This document shows, in pieces, positions 1 through 6,417 of a stretch of DNA of 19,074 bases (the first letter of the stretch is position 1; the number at the start of each line of letters is the position of its first letter). The notes beneath the pieces are model-generated. The model was not told the origin of the DNA. It did not search any database and saw only the letters and a program-made list of their open reading frames with translations. Source of the DNA: Prevotellaceae bacterium (GTDB lineage: Bacteria; Bacteroidota; Bacteroidia; Bacteroidales; UBA932); assembly GCA_031278495.1 (NCBI GenBank), contig JAITKG010000060.1:1-19074 (forward strand), written 5' to 3'. A program made the translations under genes and the position numbers.

Positions 1-20
1 TCAATCGTCAATTCCCTGTT

Positions 21-47
21 CCCCCTTCGGGGGTTAGGGGGCTTTTT
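21..47. repeat. GC-rich hairpin element followed by T-run
   Basis: Five C, a TTC loop and five G form a short perfect stem (21-33). A second G5 block (37-41) follows, which can compete for the same C block, and then a run of T (43-47). On the plus strand this resembles an intrinsic terminator. From memory, this style of C5/G5/TTA/G5 module recurs between genes in many Bacteroidota genomes, so it may be a dispersed intergenic element. The gene it would serve lies left of the window. Confidence 0.5.
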
Positions 48-54
48 CCCTTTT

Positions 55-129
55 TTTGCAGCTTTTGGGATTGTTTTATACTTACCCACAAACACAAACT
101 TTTTTTATAAAACAATCCCTTGCTGCAAA
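55..129. repeat. Long imperfect inverted repeat, 22 paired bases
   Basis: Positions 67-80 (GGGATTGTTTTATA) are exactly complementary to 106-119 and enclose a 25-nt loop. Outside them TTTGCAGC (55-62) pairs with GCTGCAAA (122-129), separated from the inner stem by TTTT on one side and TT on the other. The total is 22 bp with one small internal loop. This is far more pairing than chance would give in 75 nt. It could be RNA structure on either strand or the folded core of a MITE-like element. No function is recognised. Confidence 0.6.
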
Positions 130-144
130 TTTTTATTCACTGCC

Positions 145-187
145 AATGATTGCAGAATGTTCTGTTGAACGCAGTCTGCAATTCGTT
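145..187. other. Compact stem-loop in noncoding region
   Basis: ATTGCAGA (149-156) pairs exactly with TCTGCAAT (175-182). Inside it GTTC (159-162) pairs with GAAC (167-170) around a TGTT loop. Outside it AATG (145-148) can pair with CGTT (184-187) with one bulged T and one wobble. It sits 15 nt after the 55-129 hairpin, so the two may belong to one structured RNA. No known RNA family was recognised. Confidence 0.45.
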
Positions 188-274
188 ACTCCAACTTTTA
201 CCGTGATTTTTTCCAGTATTCCATTAAAAAAACCAAAAGCGAACAAGCGTGCTACACTTACTAAAATTTGAGGT

Positions 275-372
275 TATAGGAGACCCACCCAGTAAATAAG
301 TACAGCAACACTCATCCGCTCTTGATGAGGTCGCTTAGACTTACTATTCATACTGGGTTGAAATTTCCTATA
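275..372. other. Long multi-segment stem-loop, candidate structured RNA
   Basis: Successive complementary segments nest inside one another: 275-283 with 364-372 (9 bp, one G-U), ACCCAGTA 287-294 with TACTGGGT 351-358, AAT 295-297 with ATT 346-348, AGTA 299-302 with TACT 342-345, AGC 304-306 with GCT 333-335, and CTCATC 311-316 with GATGAG 324-329 at the tip. That makes a 98-nt rod with small internal loops. The minus strand of the same stretch also holds a 25-codon ORF starting with ATG at 351. I cannot say which strand, if any, is transcribed, and I recognise no Rfam-like core. Confidence 0.5.
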
Positions 373-405
373 TTTCAAATTTTATAGCAGAATAAAAGCT
401 AAAGC

Positions 406-423
406 GATATATTTTAATATATC
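406..423. repeat. AT-rich perfect hairpin
   Basis: GATATATT (406-413) and AATATATC (416-423) are exact complements around a two-base spacer. It is AT-rich and weak as RNA. It lies between the 275-372 structure and the 3' end of purQ. Nothing coding is visible from here to 507. Confidence 0.4.
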
Positions 424-507
424 AATTCCAACATGTCAAAGAAACATAATTAACGCCGCAAATATAAAACAATATTTTTTATTTGCAAATATTTCTTAAA
501 AAATTCT

Positions 508-1194
508 TTATAACATTTTCAATATGGATTGAAAGATAGCCAATCCGTCGGTGTTTCCCAACTCCGCATCGGCGGCGCGTTCGGGGTGCGGCATCATGCC
601 GTACACATTCTTTGTTTTATTGCAAATTCCGGCAATATTATTCACCGAGCCGTTGGGGTTCGCCTGTTCCGAAACAATGCCGTTTTCATCGCAATACCGG
701 AACAGCACCTGATCGTTCTGCTGCAATTCCGCCAATGTTTCCGTACCGGCGTAGTAGCGTCCTTCGGCATGCGCAATGGGAATTTTCAACGGTCGTGCAG
801 CGTCCAAAAATGCCGTAGCATGCGCCGTTTTGCTGCCGGGCAACAAGTAAACGTTTTTGCAAATGAATTTTTGGCTTACGTTGGGCAGCAACGCGCCCGG
901 CAATAATCCGCTTTCGCACAGGATTTGAAATCCATTGCACACGCCCATGACAAAACCGCCCTTGCCGGCAAATTCCATTACTTCGCGCATAATGGGCGAA
1001 AACTTCGCCAACGCGCCGCAGCGCAAATAGTCGCCATATGAAAAGCCGCCCGGTAACAGGATACCGTCCACTTTTTTCAAGTCGTGGCTTTTGTGCCATA
1101 ATTCCACTACTTCCTGCTGCAATTTATCGCGGAAAGTATAAATCATGTCGTGGTCGCAATTAGAGCCGGGAAAAATTACTACGCCAAATTTCAT
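508..1194 (-). CDS. purQ: Phosphoribosylformylglycinamidine synthase glutaminase subunit PurQ
   Basis: This is the glutamine amidotransferase subunit of FGAM synthase, which supplies ammonia for the fourth step of de novo purine synthesis in the cytoplasm. The 228 residues match the usual PurQ length. The class I amidotransferase triad is visible: nucleophile Cys86 in GVCNGFQIL, and His203 and Glu205 in MPHPERA. The oxyanion-loop region LLPGGFSYGDYLR is at about 47-58. The start is the ATG at 1194. It is the last gene of the leftward cluster containing purD, 64 nt behind the membrane-protein gene, with no TAnnTTTG box in that gap, so it is probably cotranscribed. A separate PurQ implies a small PurL plus PurS elsewhere, rather than the single long fused PurL. 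Identification is very secure. Confidence 0.97.
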   Translation of the reverse strand: MKFGVVIFPGSNCDHDMIYTFRDKLQQEVVELWHKSHDLKKVDGILLPGGFSYGDYLRCGALAKFSPIMREVMEFAGKGGFVMGVCNGFQILCESGLLPGALLPNVSQKFICKNVYLLPGSKTAHATAFLDAARPLKIPIAHAEGRYYAGTETLAELQQNDQVLFRYCDENGIVSEQANPNGSVNNIAGICNKTKNVYGMMPHPERAADAELGNTDGLAIFQSILKML

Positions 1195-1258
1195 TGTTGT
1201 TGATTTGTTTATTTGCGCGCCTGCCGCTCATTTTGACGCGCTGTGTTTTTTTACAAAA

Positions 1259-2254
1259 TTACAAAAATTCCGCTACATGTAAATAAATAACCGTTGCCCA
1301 TAACAACAGCCAACAGAAAATTTTCATTTTCTTCCTGCCCGGTTGCGCCAAATAATTAGCCGCAATTACTGTTACCGGCATTGCGAGCAACGGCATTGCC
1401 TGGTAACTGCAGGACGGGTAAAAAATAATGCCGGCTATTATCAACAGCAACATCCACCTGAAAATAGCGCGGATGTGCAAAATTTTTATTTTATTGGCAG
1501 ATGATTTGGTTAACGTATGCGTCAATGATAAAAACAGCAGAAACGCTGTGCCGGCAAAAAATACAAACAACGGTATATTACCGAAAGGCGCATCCGGCAA
1601 GCCTTGCGGCAGCAGCGTTAAAAATGCCTCCCTTGCTATGGCGATATCCCTCGCGTCCATCCAGTAGTAAAAAAGTAAATACGCATACGGCGTGAGTGCG
1701 CCGAAGAAAGAGATGACCCAATCGCGCCAGGCGAATGTACGCAAAATGATTATTGCAACGGGCAATAACAGCAACAACAATAATGCCGGCGGAAAACACA
1801 ATGACGCCAACGAAAAGCAAAATGATGCAATGAATAATTCCGCCAGTCCGGACAGGCGTTGGTGAGAAGCGAATAAAAAATGCAGCCCTAAAAAATTTAA
1901 CAATACCACTGCCTGTATTCCGGAAAACCATTGCGTAGCAGGGATAGCGGAAGAAAACAAAACATAGAGCAACGGTAATAAAAATTCATTCGCCGGATGA
2001 AATAAATGACGATTGTTGAGAACAAGCAGCGAAGCGGCGGAAATAAATGTTAAAATAAATGCAATATACGTCCAAATTTTCGTACCGGGCGGCAACAATC
2101 CCATCCACAACGAATGTGCTTGCATTTGTTGGTACGTTTCGCCGGAAGGAATTTCTGCAAGTGAAAATAACGACGGTATCCACAGCACGAACAACAGCAA
2201 AAAACAAACGCTTAATGCAAAAAAAGTGTTTCGTTTCAAGGAACCTGCCAGCAT
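1259..2254 (-). CDS. DUF6427-like polytopic membrane protein
   Basis: This is a 331-residue hydrophobic protein with about eight to ten predicted membrane segments. Examples are residues near 11-33 (FALSVCFLLLFVLWIPSLF), about 61-80, and a strongly leucine-rich segment near 155-172. The basic-aromatic turn RDWVISFFGALTPYAYLL around 176-193 is reminiscent of the DUF6427 family that accompanies purD in many Bacteroidota genomes. No catalytic motif is apparent and the function is unknown; a role in envelope lipid or glycan handling is only a guess from its deacetylase neighbour. It lies 19 nt after purD and 64 nt before purQ on the same strand, so it is probably in the same transcript. The family call rests on memory of the fold and neighbourhood, not a search. 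Confidence 0.8.
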   Translation of the reverse strand: MLAGSLKRNTFFALSVCFLLLFVLWIPSLFSLAEIPSGETYQQMQAHSLWMGLLPPGTKIWTYIAFILTFISAASLLVLNNRHLFHPANEFLLPLLYVLFSSAIPATQWFSGIQAVVLLNFLGLHFLFASHQRLSGLAELFIASFCFSLASLCFPPALLLLLLLPVAIIILRTFAWRDWVISFFGALTPYAYLLFYYWMDARDIAIAREAFLTLLPQGLPDAPFGNIPLFVFFAGTAFLLFLSLTHTLTKSSANKIKILHIRAIFRWMLLLIIAGIIFYPSCSYQAMPLLAMPVTVIAANYLAQPGRKKMKIFCWLLLWATVIYLHVAEFL

Positions 2255-2273
2255 AAAATTTACAATTTAACGT

Positions 2274-3578
2274 TTACAAAATCGTTGCGTCATTCCCTCC
2301 ATTCAAACAGTCTAACCCGATATCCTGCCGGAAATAAATATCTTGGAAATGAATGGCGGCAACAGCGGCATACGATTTTTCACGCGCCGCCGGTAAAGTG
2401 TCCGCCAGCGACGTAACTGCCAGTACGCGCCCGCCGGCGGTGACCAATGTATCCTGTTGCCGCGCTGTGCCGGCATGAAAAACGACGCTTTCCTTCACGT
2501 CCTGCAAGCCGGTTACCGGATAGCCTTTTCCGTATGTTCCGGGATAGCCGCCCGACGCGCATACGACCGCTACCGCCGTTGCCGGCGCTATGGCGCAGGT
2601 TTTCGTATCGAGGGACTGTTGCGCCACGCCATCGAACAAATCCAGTAAATCGGATTGTAAGCGCGGCAATACCACTTCGGTTTCGGGGTCGCCCATGCGC
2701 ACGTTGTACTCAATCACGTAGGGCGCGCCGTTTACGTTCATCAGCCCAAGGAAGAGGAAACCTTTGTAGATAATGCCCTCTTGTTGCAACCCGGCAATAG
2801 TGGGCTGTATAATCTGCCGTTCCACCTTTTGCAAAAACTCCGGCGTGGCAAAAGTCACCGGCGACACAGCGCCCATGCCGCCAGTATTCAGCCCGGTATC
2901 ATTATTGCCCACACGCTTGTAGTCTTTGGCTTCGGGCAATAATTTATAATTTTTCCCGTCGGTCAATATAAAGGCAGAAAGTTCTATTCCCTGCAAAAAT
3001 TCTTCAATAACCACTTTGCTGCTTGCCGCGCCAAACATGCCTTGCAGCATGTTCCGCAACTGTTGTTTTGCTTCGTCGCGCGAATGGATAATCAACACGC
3101 CTTTTCCGGCAGCCAGTCCATCGGCTTTGAGTACGTAGGGCGCTTGCAATTCGTCGAGAAACTGTTCGCCCGCAGCGATTGTGCCGGCGGTAACAGTCCG
3201 GTAACGCGCCGTAGGAATACCGTAACGCTGCATAAAGTTTTTGGCAAAATCTTTGCTGCCCTCCAATTGCGCGCCCCGCCTGCAAGGTCCGATAACGGGT
3301 ATTTGGTTGGTCGTTTCATCGGCGGCGAAAAAATCGGCGATACCGTTCACTAACGGTTCTTCGGGTCCCACGACTATCAGGTTTATTTTTTGCTCCAGCG
3401 TCAGCCGTTTCAACGCTTCAAAGTCGGTTGCAGCAACGGCAACATTTTCGCCAACGATAGCCGTACCGGGATTGCCGGGTGCGATGAACAGTTTTTCCAA
3501 ACGATTGCTCTGCGCCAGTTTCCATGCCAACGCATGTTCCCTTCCGCCCGATCCAAGTAATAATACACGATATTTCAT
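2274..3578 (-). CDS. purD: Phosphoribosylamine--glycine ligase PurD
   Basis: This ATP-grasp ligase joins phosphoribosylamine and glycine to make GAR, the second step of purine synthesis. At 434 residues it is the usual full length. The N-terminal nucleotide-fold motif GSGGREHA is at 9-16. The ATP-grasp domain begins near GAQLEGSKDFAK (102-113) and carries the glycine-rich loop KADGLAAGKGV (151-161), NTGGMGA (231-237) and the Mg/ATP-binding EYNVRMGDPETE (290-301). A C-terminal domain completes the protein. It follows the deacetylase gene by 69 nt on the same strand and precedes the DUF6427-like gene by 19 nt. The spacer before it carries a short repeated AATTTACG-type word but no clear promoter. 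Identification is very secure. Confidence 0.98.
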   Translation of the reverse strand: MKYRVLLLGSGGREHALAWKLAQSNRLEKLFIAPGNPGTAIVGENVAVAATDFEALKRLTLEQKINLIVVGPEEPLVNGIADFFAADETTNQIPVIGPCRRGAQLEGSKDFAKNFMQRYGIPTARYRTVTAGTIAAGEQFLDELQAPYVLKADGLAAGKGVLIIHSRDEAKQQLRNMLQGMFGAASSKVVIEEFLQGIELSAFILTDGKNYKLLPEAKDYKRVGNNDTGLNTGGMGAVSPVTFATPEFLQKVERQIIQPTIAGLQQEGIIYKGFLFLGLMNVNGAPYVIEYNVRMGDPETEVVLPRLQSDLLDLFDGVAQQSLDTKTCAIAPATAVAVVCASGGYPGTYGKGYPVTGLQDVKESVVFHAGTARQQDTLVTAGGRVLAVTSLADTLPAAREKSYAAVAAIHFQDIYFRQDIGLDCLNGGNDATIL

Positions 3579-3583
3579 TATTT

Positions 3584-3606
3584 ACAAATTTACGAATTTA
3601 CAGATT
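3584..3606. repeat. Iterated ATTTAC words between deacetylase and purD
   Basis: The spacer reads as three near-copies of ATTTACRAA (ATTTACAA, ATTTACGA, ATTTACAG) in tandem. It is one of several junctions in the window with such word-like iteration. Confidence 0.45.
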
Positions 3607-3647
3607 GGGCTAACGCCGCATCTTCACATCAAAAGCACACTTCCGCA

Positions 3648-4259
3648 TCATAACATAATCGCTTTGCATTTCCAGCCTTTGGAATAAATAAAATCCAAAA
3701 CTACAGGCAGGGCAAACCAAAGGTTTTTCGCCGACTTGCGCGAATCGTGAAATACCACAATATCGCCCGGTCGCAGGGATTTTATGACGCCGCGCACGCA
3801 TGCTTTGCCCGTCAAACTGCGGCTATAGTCGCGACTCAATATACTCCACATAATAATATTATAGCGTTCCCCGACCATCCGCGCCTGATGCGGTCCGATA
3901 CGCGCATACGGCGGACGAAACAAATTGTTGCCGATAAAACTTTCCGCCAAATCCACATCGCGCAGATAGACGCCGGTATCCATTCCCCAGCCCTTGATAT
4001 GGCTGTACGAATGATTGCCGACAGCATGCCCGTGCGCTTTAACCTGTTCGAATAATCCGGGATTCATTTCTACATTTTTCCCCAAGCAAAAAAAAGTAGC
4101 TTTGGCGTTGAATTTTTCCAACTGGTCAAGCACCCATGGCGTTACTTCAGCCGTTGGTCCATCGTCGAAAGTCAAATAAATGCCGTCCTTTTCATCAGGA
4201 AAATTCCAGATAAAATTCGGGAACAAATTACGTATAAACTGCGGCGGGCTGATTCGCAT
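3648..4259 (-). CDS. Polysaccharide deacetylase family (NodB-like) protein
   Basis: This 203-residue protein covers one NodB-type carbohydrate esterase 4 domain, which removes N-acetyl groups from amino-sugar polymers or lipid-linked sugars. All catalytic motifs are present: TFDDGPT (30-36), giving the base Asp32 and metal ligand Asp33; HSYSH (83-87), giving metal ligands His83 and His87; RPPY (115-118); the W-x-x-LSRDY stretch near 138-145; and catalytic acid His171 in VFHDS. There is no signal peptide or membrane anchor, so it should act in the cytoplasm or on the inner membrane face, unlike secreted peptidoglycan deacetylases. It is the first gene of the leftward cluster with DUF6427 and purD. 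Its promoter box lies about 20 nt upstream of the ATG. The true substrate is unknown. Confidence 0.93.
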   Translation of the reverse strand: MRISPPQFIRNLFPNFIWNFPDEKDGIYLTFDDGPTAEVTPWVLDQLEKFNAKATFFCLGKNVEMNPGLFEQVKAHGHAVGNHSYSHIKGWGMDTGVYLRDVDLAESFIGNNLFRPPYARIGPHQARMVGERYNIIMWSILSRDYSRSLTGKACVRGVIKSLRPGDIVVFHDSRKSAKNLWFALPVVLDFIYSKGWKCKAIML

Positions 4260-4279
4260 GTGCTAAATAAATTGTTGCA

Positions 4280-4287
4280 CAAAGATA
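4280..4287 (-). promoter_or_regulatory. -7 box (TATCTTTG) for the leftward deacetylase/purD cluster
   Basis: The minus-strand sequence is TATCTTTG, a perfect match to the Bacteroidota -7 consensus TAnnTTTG. Its last base is 21 nt upstream of the ATG at 4259, which would give a leader of roughly 15-18 nt. No well-spaced -33 TTG was found (the nearest is 26 nt upstream). Confidence 0.55.
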
Positions 4288-4299
4288 CAAAATTAGTCG

Positions 4300-4331
4300 T
4301 AAGTTGTAAGCCGCAAGTCATAAGTTGTAAG
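4300..4331. repeat. 11-bp direct repeat in the divergent promoter region
   Basis: TAAGTTGTAAG occurs exactly at 4300-4310 and 4321-4331, a 21-bp period or about two helical turns, with the related word CAAGTCA between. It lies between the two outward-facing promoter boxes, so it could be an operator. It may equally be another case of the word-like intergenic repeats seen elsewhere in the window. Confidence 0.5.
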
Positions 4332-4392
4332 TTAAACGCCGCAGCAAGCGCGGTGGCGTTAGCCCAAACCTGTAAATCCATAAATAAAATTG

Positions 4393-4400
4393 TATCTTTG
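4393..4400 (+). promoter_or_regulatory. -7 box (TATCTTTG) immediately before the DUF4296 gene
   Basis: A perfect TAnnTTTG match ends 4 nt before the ATG at 4405. A CTG 20 nt further upstream (4370-4372) is a two-of-three match to the -33 TTG. If used, transcription would begin at or almost at the start codon, giving a leaderless mRNA. Confidence 0.5.
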
Positions 4401-4404
4401 CGCT

Positions 4405-5208
4405 ATGAAAGCTCCAGTTCATATTCTTTTATGGCTTTTGTTAGCCTTTTTATTGGCGGCATGCGGACGGTTATCCGAAAAGAAGGCGGTTGCCTTGTTG
4501 GCGGATTTTTATTTGTACCAAAACCTGCCGAACGAATTACCGGCGCCTGTGCGGGATTCCGTATCGCTTGCGCTGTCGCTGATGGAGAAACATCGCGTTT
4601 CGCAGGAACAATTCGACGCTACCCTGCAATACTATGCATCGCATCCGAAAAAAATGCAAGCGTTATACGAAAAAATCAAATTACGCATCCAAGCGCATAT
4701 CGGCGAATACGAAATAATAATAGAAGAAAAAGAATTAGCGCAAAATCGCTGGAAGGGCGCATCCCAAATTGTAATAGACAGCGTGCAACGACCGCGCACA
4801 AAGTTCTTTTTTGTGCCGGTGAAAACGCCCGGTACTTATACGCTGAAAGCAGTTGTTACCTTGCCGGACAATGACTCTACGCAACAGCCGGAGATGACGG
4901 GCTATTTTTTGGCGGGCGTTGGCAGCCTGCCGCACGATACGGTTAACCGGAAATCGTTGCCGTTCGCCAAAACGAATAACGCGCAAACTTATACGCTGTC
5001 GTTTTCCGTTCAAGACACCGCCGTCTATGCTTTTGAAGGCTACTGGCTGCACGTGAAGCGCGACACAGCGCCGGTGTTCCAACATATCACTATGGAAAAA
5101 TTGCGCATCCTTTACAACAACGATTCCACCAAAACCGTTGCCACCGGCTTGAAGGCGGCGGAACAAAGAACAGCCGCCAAGGAAATTCCGGCGGAGCTAA
5201 ACCAGTAA
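4405..5208 (+). CDS. DUF4296-containing lipoprotein
   Basis: The start is taken as the ATG at 4405 rather than a TTG 15 nt upstream, because it begins directly with a signal peptide and sits just after the promoter box. The 267-residue product has a lipoprotein signal with lipobox LAAC and acylated Cys20. Residues about 28-100 match the DUF4296 pattern: helical, with ALLADFYLYQNLP followed by HRVSQEQFDATLQYYASHP, a segment typical of Bacteroidota lipoproteins. The remaining 160 residues look like beta-rich extracytoplasmic sequence. The function is unknown. The amidohydrolase begins 9 nt after its stop, so the two genes are probably cotranscribed. DUF4296 proteins are usually shorter, so the C-terminal extension is a distinctive feature. 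Confidence 0.85.
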   Translation: MKAPVHILLWLLLAFLLAACGRLSEKKAVALLADFYLYQNLPNELPAPVRDSVSLALSLMEKHRVSQEQFDATLQYYASHPKKMQALYEKIKLRIQAHIGEYEIIIEEKELAQNRWKGASQIVIDSVQRPRTKFFFVPVKTPGTYTLKAVVTLPDNDSTQQPEMTGYFLAGVGSLPHDTVNRKSLPFAKTNNAQTYTLSFSVQDTAVYAFEGYWLHVKRDTAPVFQHITMEKLRILYNNDSTKTVATGLKAAEQRTAAKEIPAELNQ

Positions 5209-5217
5209 CTGAACGGC

Positions 5218-6417
5218 ATGCGACGGATTGCTGCACACTACCTTTTCCCTGTCGTGGGGAAACCGCTTCACAGGGGCGTTGTAACGCTCAACGACAAAAA
5301 CGCCATCGTTGAAATAGGCGTCTTGCAAAATGAAACCGAAAGCACGGAATTTTACAACGGTATCCTTGTGCCGGGTTTTGTAAATGCGCATTGTCATTTG
5401 GAATTGTCGCACCTGAAAAATACCTGTACGCCGCATGGCGGGCTTGCCGGGTTTATCCGGCAAATAAACTCTCCGGCGCGTTACCGGGCAACAGCAGCCG
5501 AACGTTTGGCTGCCATGTCCGCCGCCGACCGTGAAATGCAGGCAGAAGGAATTGTAGCGGTCGGCGACGTCTGCAACACTGCCGAAAGCTTTGCTGTGAA
5601 ACAGTCCAGTCCTATTTTCTACCATTCGTTTATTGAACTGGCGGGATTAGACGAAGCGATGGCAGGGAAGAAACACCAGTCCGCCCGTTTGCTGACAGCC
5701 GGCGCACACGCTATGGGATTGGCGGCAAGCATTACGCCGCATGCGGCGTACAGCATGAGCGAACCGTTGCTCGCCGCTGCTTCCGCCGCCGCCAATGATG
5801 CGGGGATCATGTCGGTACACAATCAGGAGGGCGAAGAAGAAAACACGCTGTTCCTCTCCGGCGGCGGCGCATTGGGCAAATTGTTCACCGGAAGCGGATA
5901 CGCCTTGCCGCCTGTAACGGGCGAGCGTTCCATTTATCGCTTGTTGCCGTATATCGAACCACATACGAGCACGCTGTTTGTGCACAACGTAACCACTACT
6001 GGGGAAGACTACGAAGCCGCTACCCGCCGGTTGCCTCATTTGACATGGGTATGCTGCCCCCTGTCCAACCTGCAAATAAGCCGCCGGTTGCCGCCGGTAG
6101 GCCTGTTCTACAAGCGGAATGCACAAGTAGCTATCGGCACTGATAGCCTCGCGTCGAACAGCCGCCTGTCGATTATAGAAGAATTAAAAATCATCCACAA
6201 ACATTTTCCGCAAATCCCTTTGCATACCCTACTGCAATGGGCTACGCTCAACGGCGCGCAGGCACTGGGAAAAGAAAGCGAACTCGGCAGCATGAGCGTC
6301 GGTAAGCGACCGGGCGTTGTGCTGATAGAAAATATCGACTTCACAAACATGCAACTCACCAGCGACAGTAAAGTAACACTCCTCACCGGCAACTATGGCA
6401 ACACTATTATTTCATAA
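5218..6417 (+). CDS. Amidohydrolase-superfamily deaminase-like enzyme
   Basis: This 399-residue protein is a complete subtype III amidohydrolase with a small N-terminal beta part and a TIM barrel. Metal and catalytic residues are visible: His58 and His60 in NAHCHLELS, His175 in TPHAAYS, His201 and Glu204 in SVHNQE, His256 in FVHN, and Asp309 in GTDSLASN. Relatives with this arrangement deaminate purine-ring compounds such as MTA/SAH, guanine or aminodeoxyfutalosine. The NAHCHLELS form is reminiscent of the futalosine-pathway (menaquinone) deaminases, but the substrate cannot be fixed from sequence. The start ATG is 9 nt after the lipoprotein gene. Its 3' end overlaps the radical SAM gene by 23 nt, which implies translational coupling. 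Confidence 0.9.
   Translation: MRRIAAHYLFPVVGKPLHRGVVTLNDKNAIVEIGVLQNETESTEFYNGILVPGFVNAHCHLELSHLKNTCTPHGGLAGFIRQINSPARYRATAAERLAAMSAADREMQAEGIVAVGDVCNTAESFAVKQSSPIFYHSFIELAGLDEAMAGKKHQSARLLTAGAHAMGLAASITPHAAYSMSEPLLAAASAAANDAGIMSVHNQEGEEENTLFLSGGGALGKLFTGSGYALPPVTGERSIYRLLPYIEPHTSTLFVHNVTTTGEDYEAATRRLPHLTWVCCPLSNLQISRRLPPVGLFYKRNAQVAIGTDSLASNSRLSIIEELKIIHKHFPQIPLHTLLQWATLNGAQALGKESELGSMSVGKRPGVVLIENIDFTNMQLTSDSKVTLLTGNYGNTIIS

Noticed and set aside
56..271. 71-codon plus-strand open frame starting with TTG
   Set aside because: It runs through the 55-129 and 145-187 inverted repeats, has no promoter or family resemblance, and has spacer-like composition.
275..372. attC-like integron site or tmRNA/RNase P RNA
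   Set aside because: No GTTRRRY/RYYYAAC pair in the right places and no conserved tmRNA or RNase P core sequences were visible.
55..372. Retron msr-msd RNA
   Set aside because: The multi-hairpin layout is suggestive, but no reverse transcriptase is next to it within the window and no paired a1/a2 ends or priming-G context could be identified.
4260..4874. 204-codon plus-strand open frame overlapping the DUF4296 gene
   Set aside because: It starts in the promoter repeats, is out of frame with the lipoprotein that has a clear signal and lipobox, and shows no family features.
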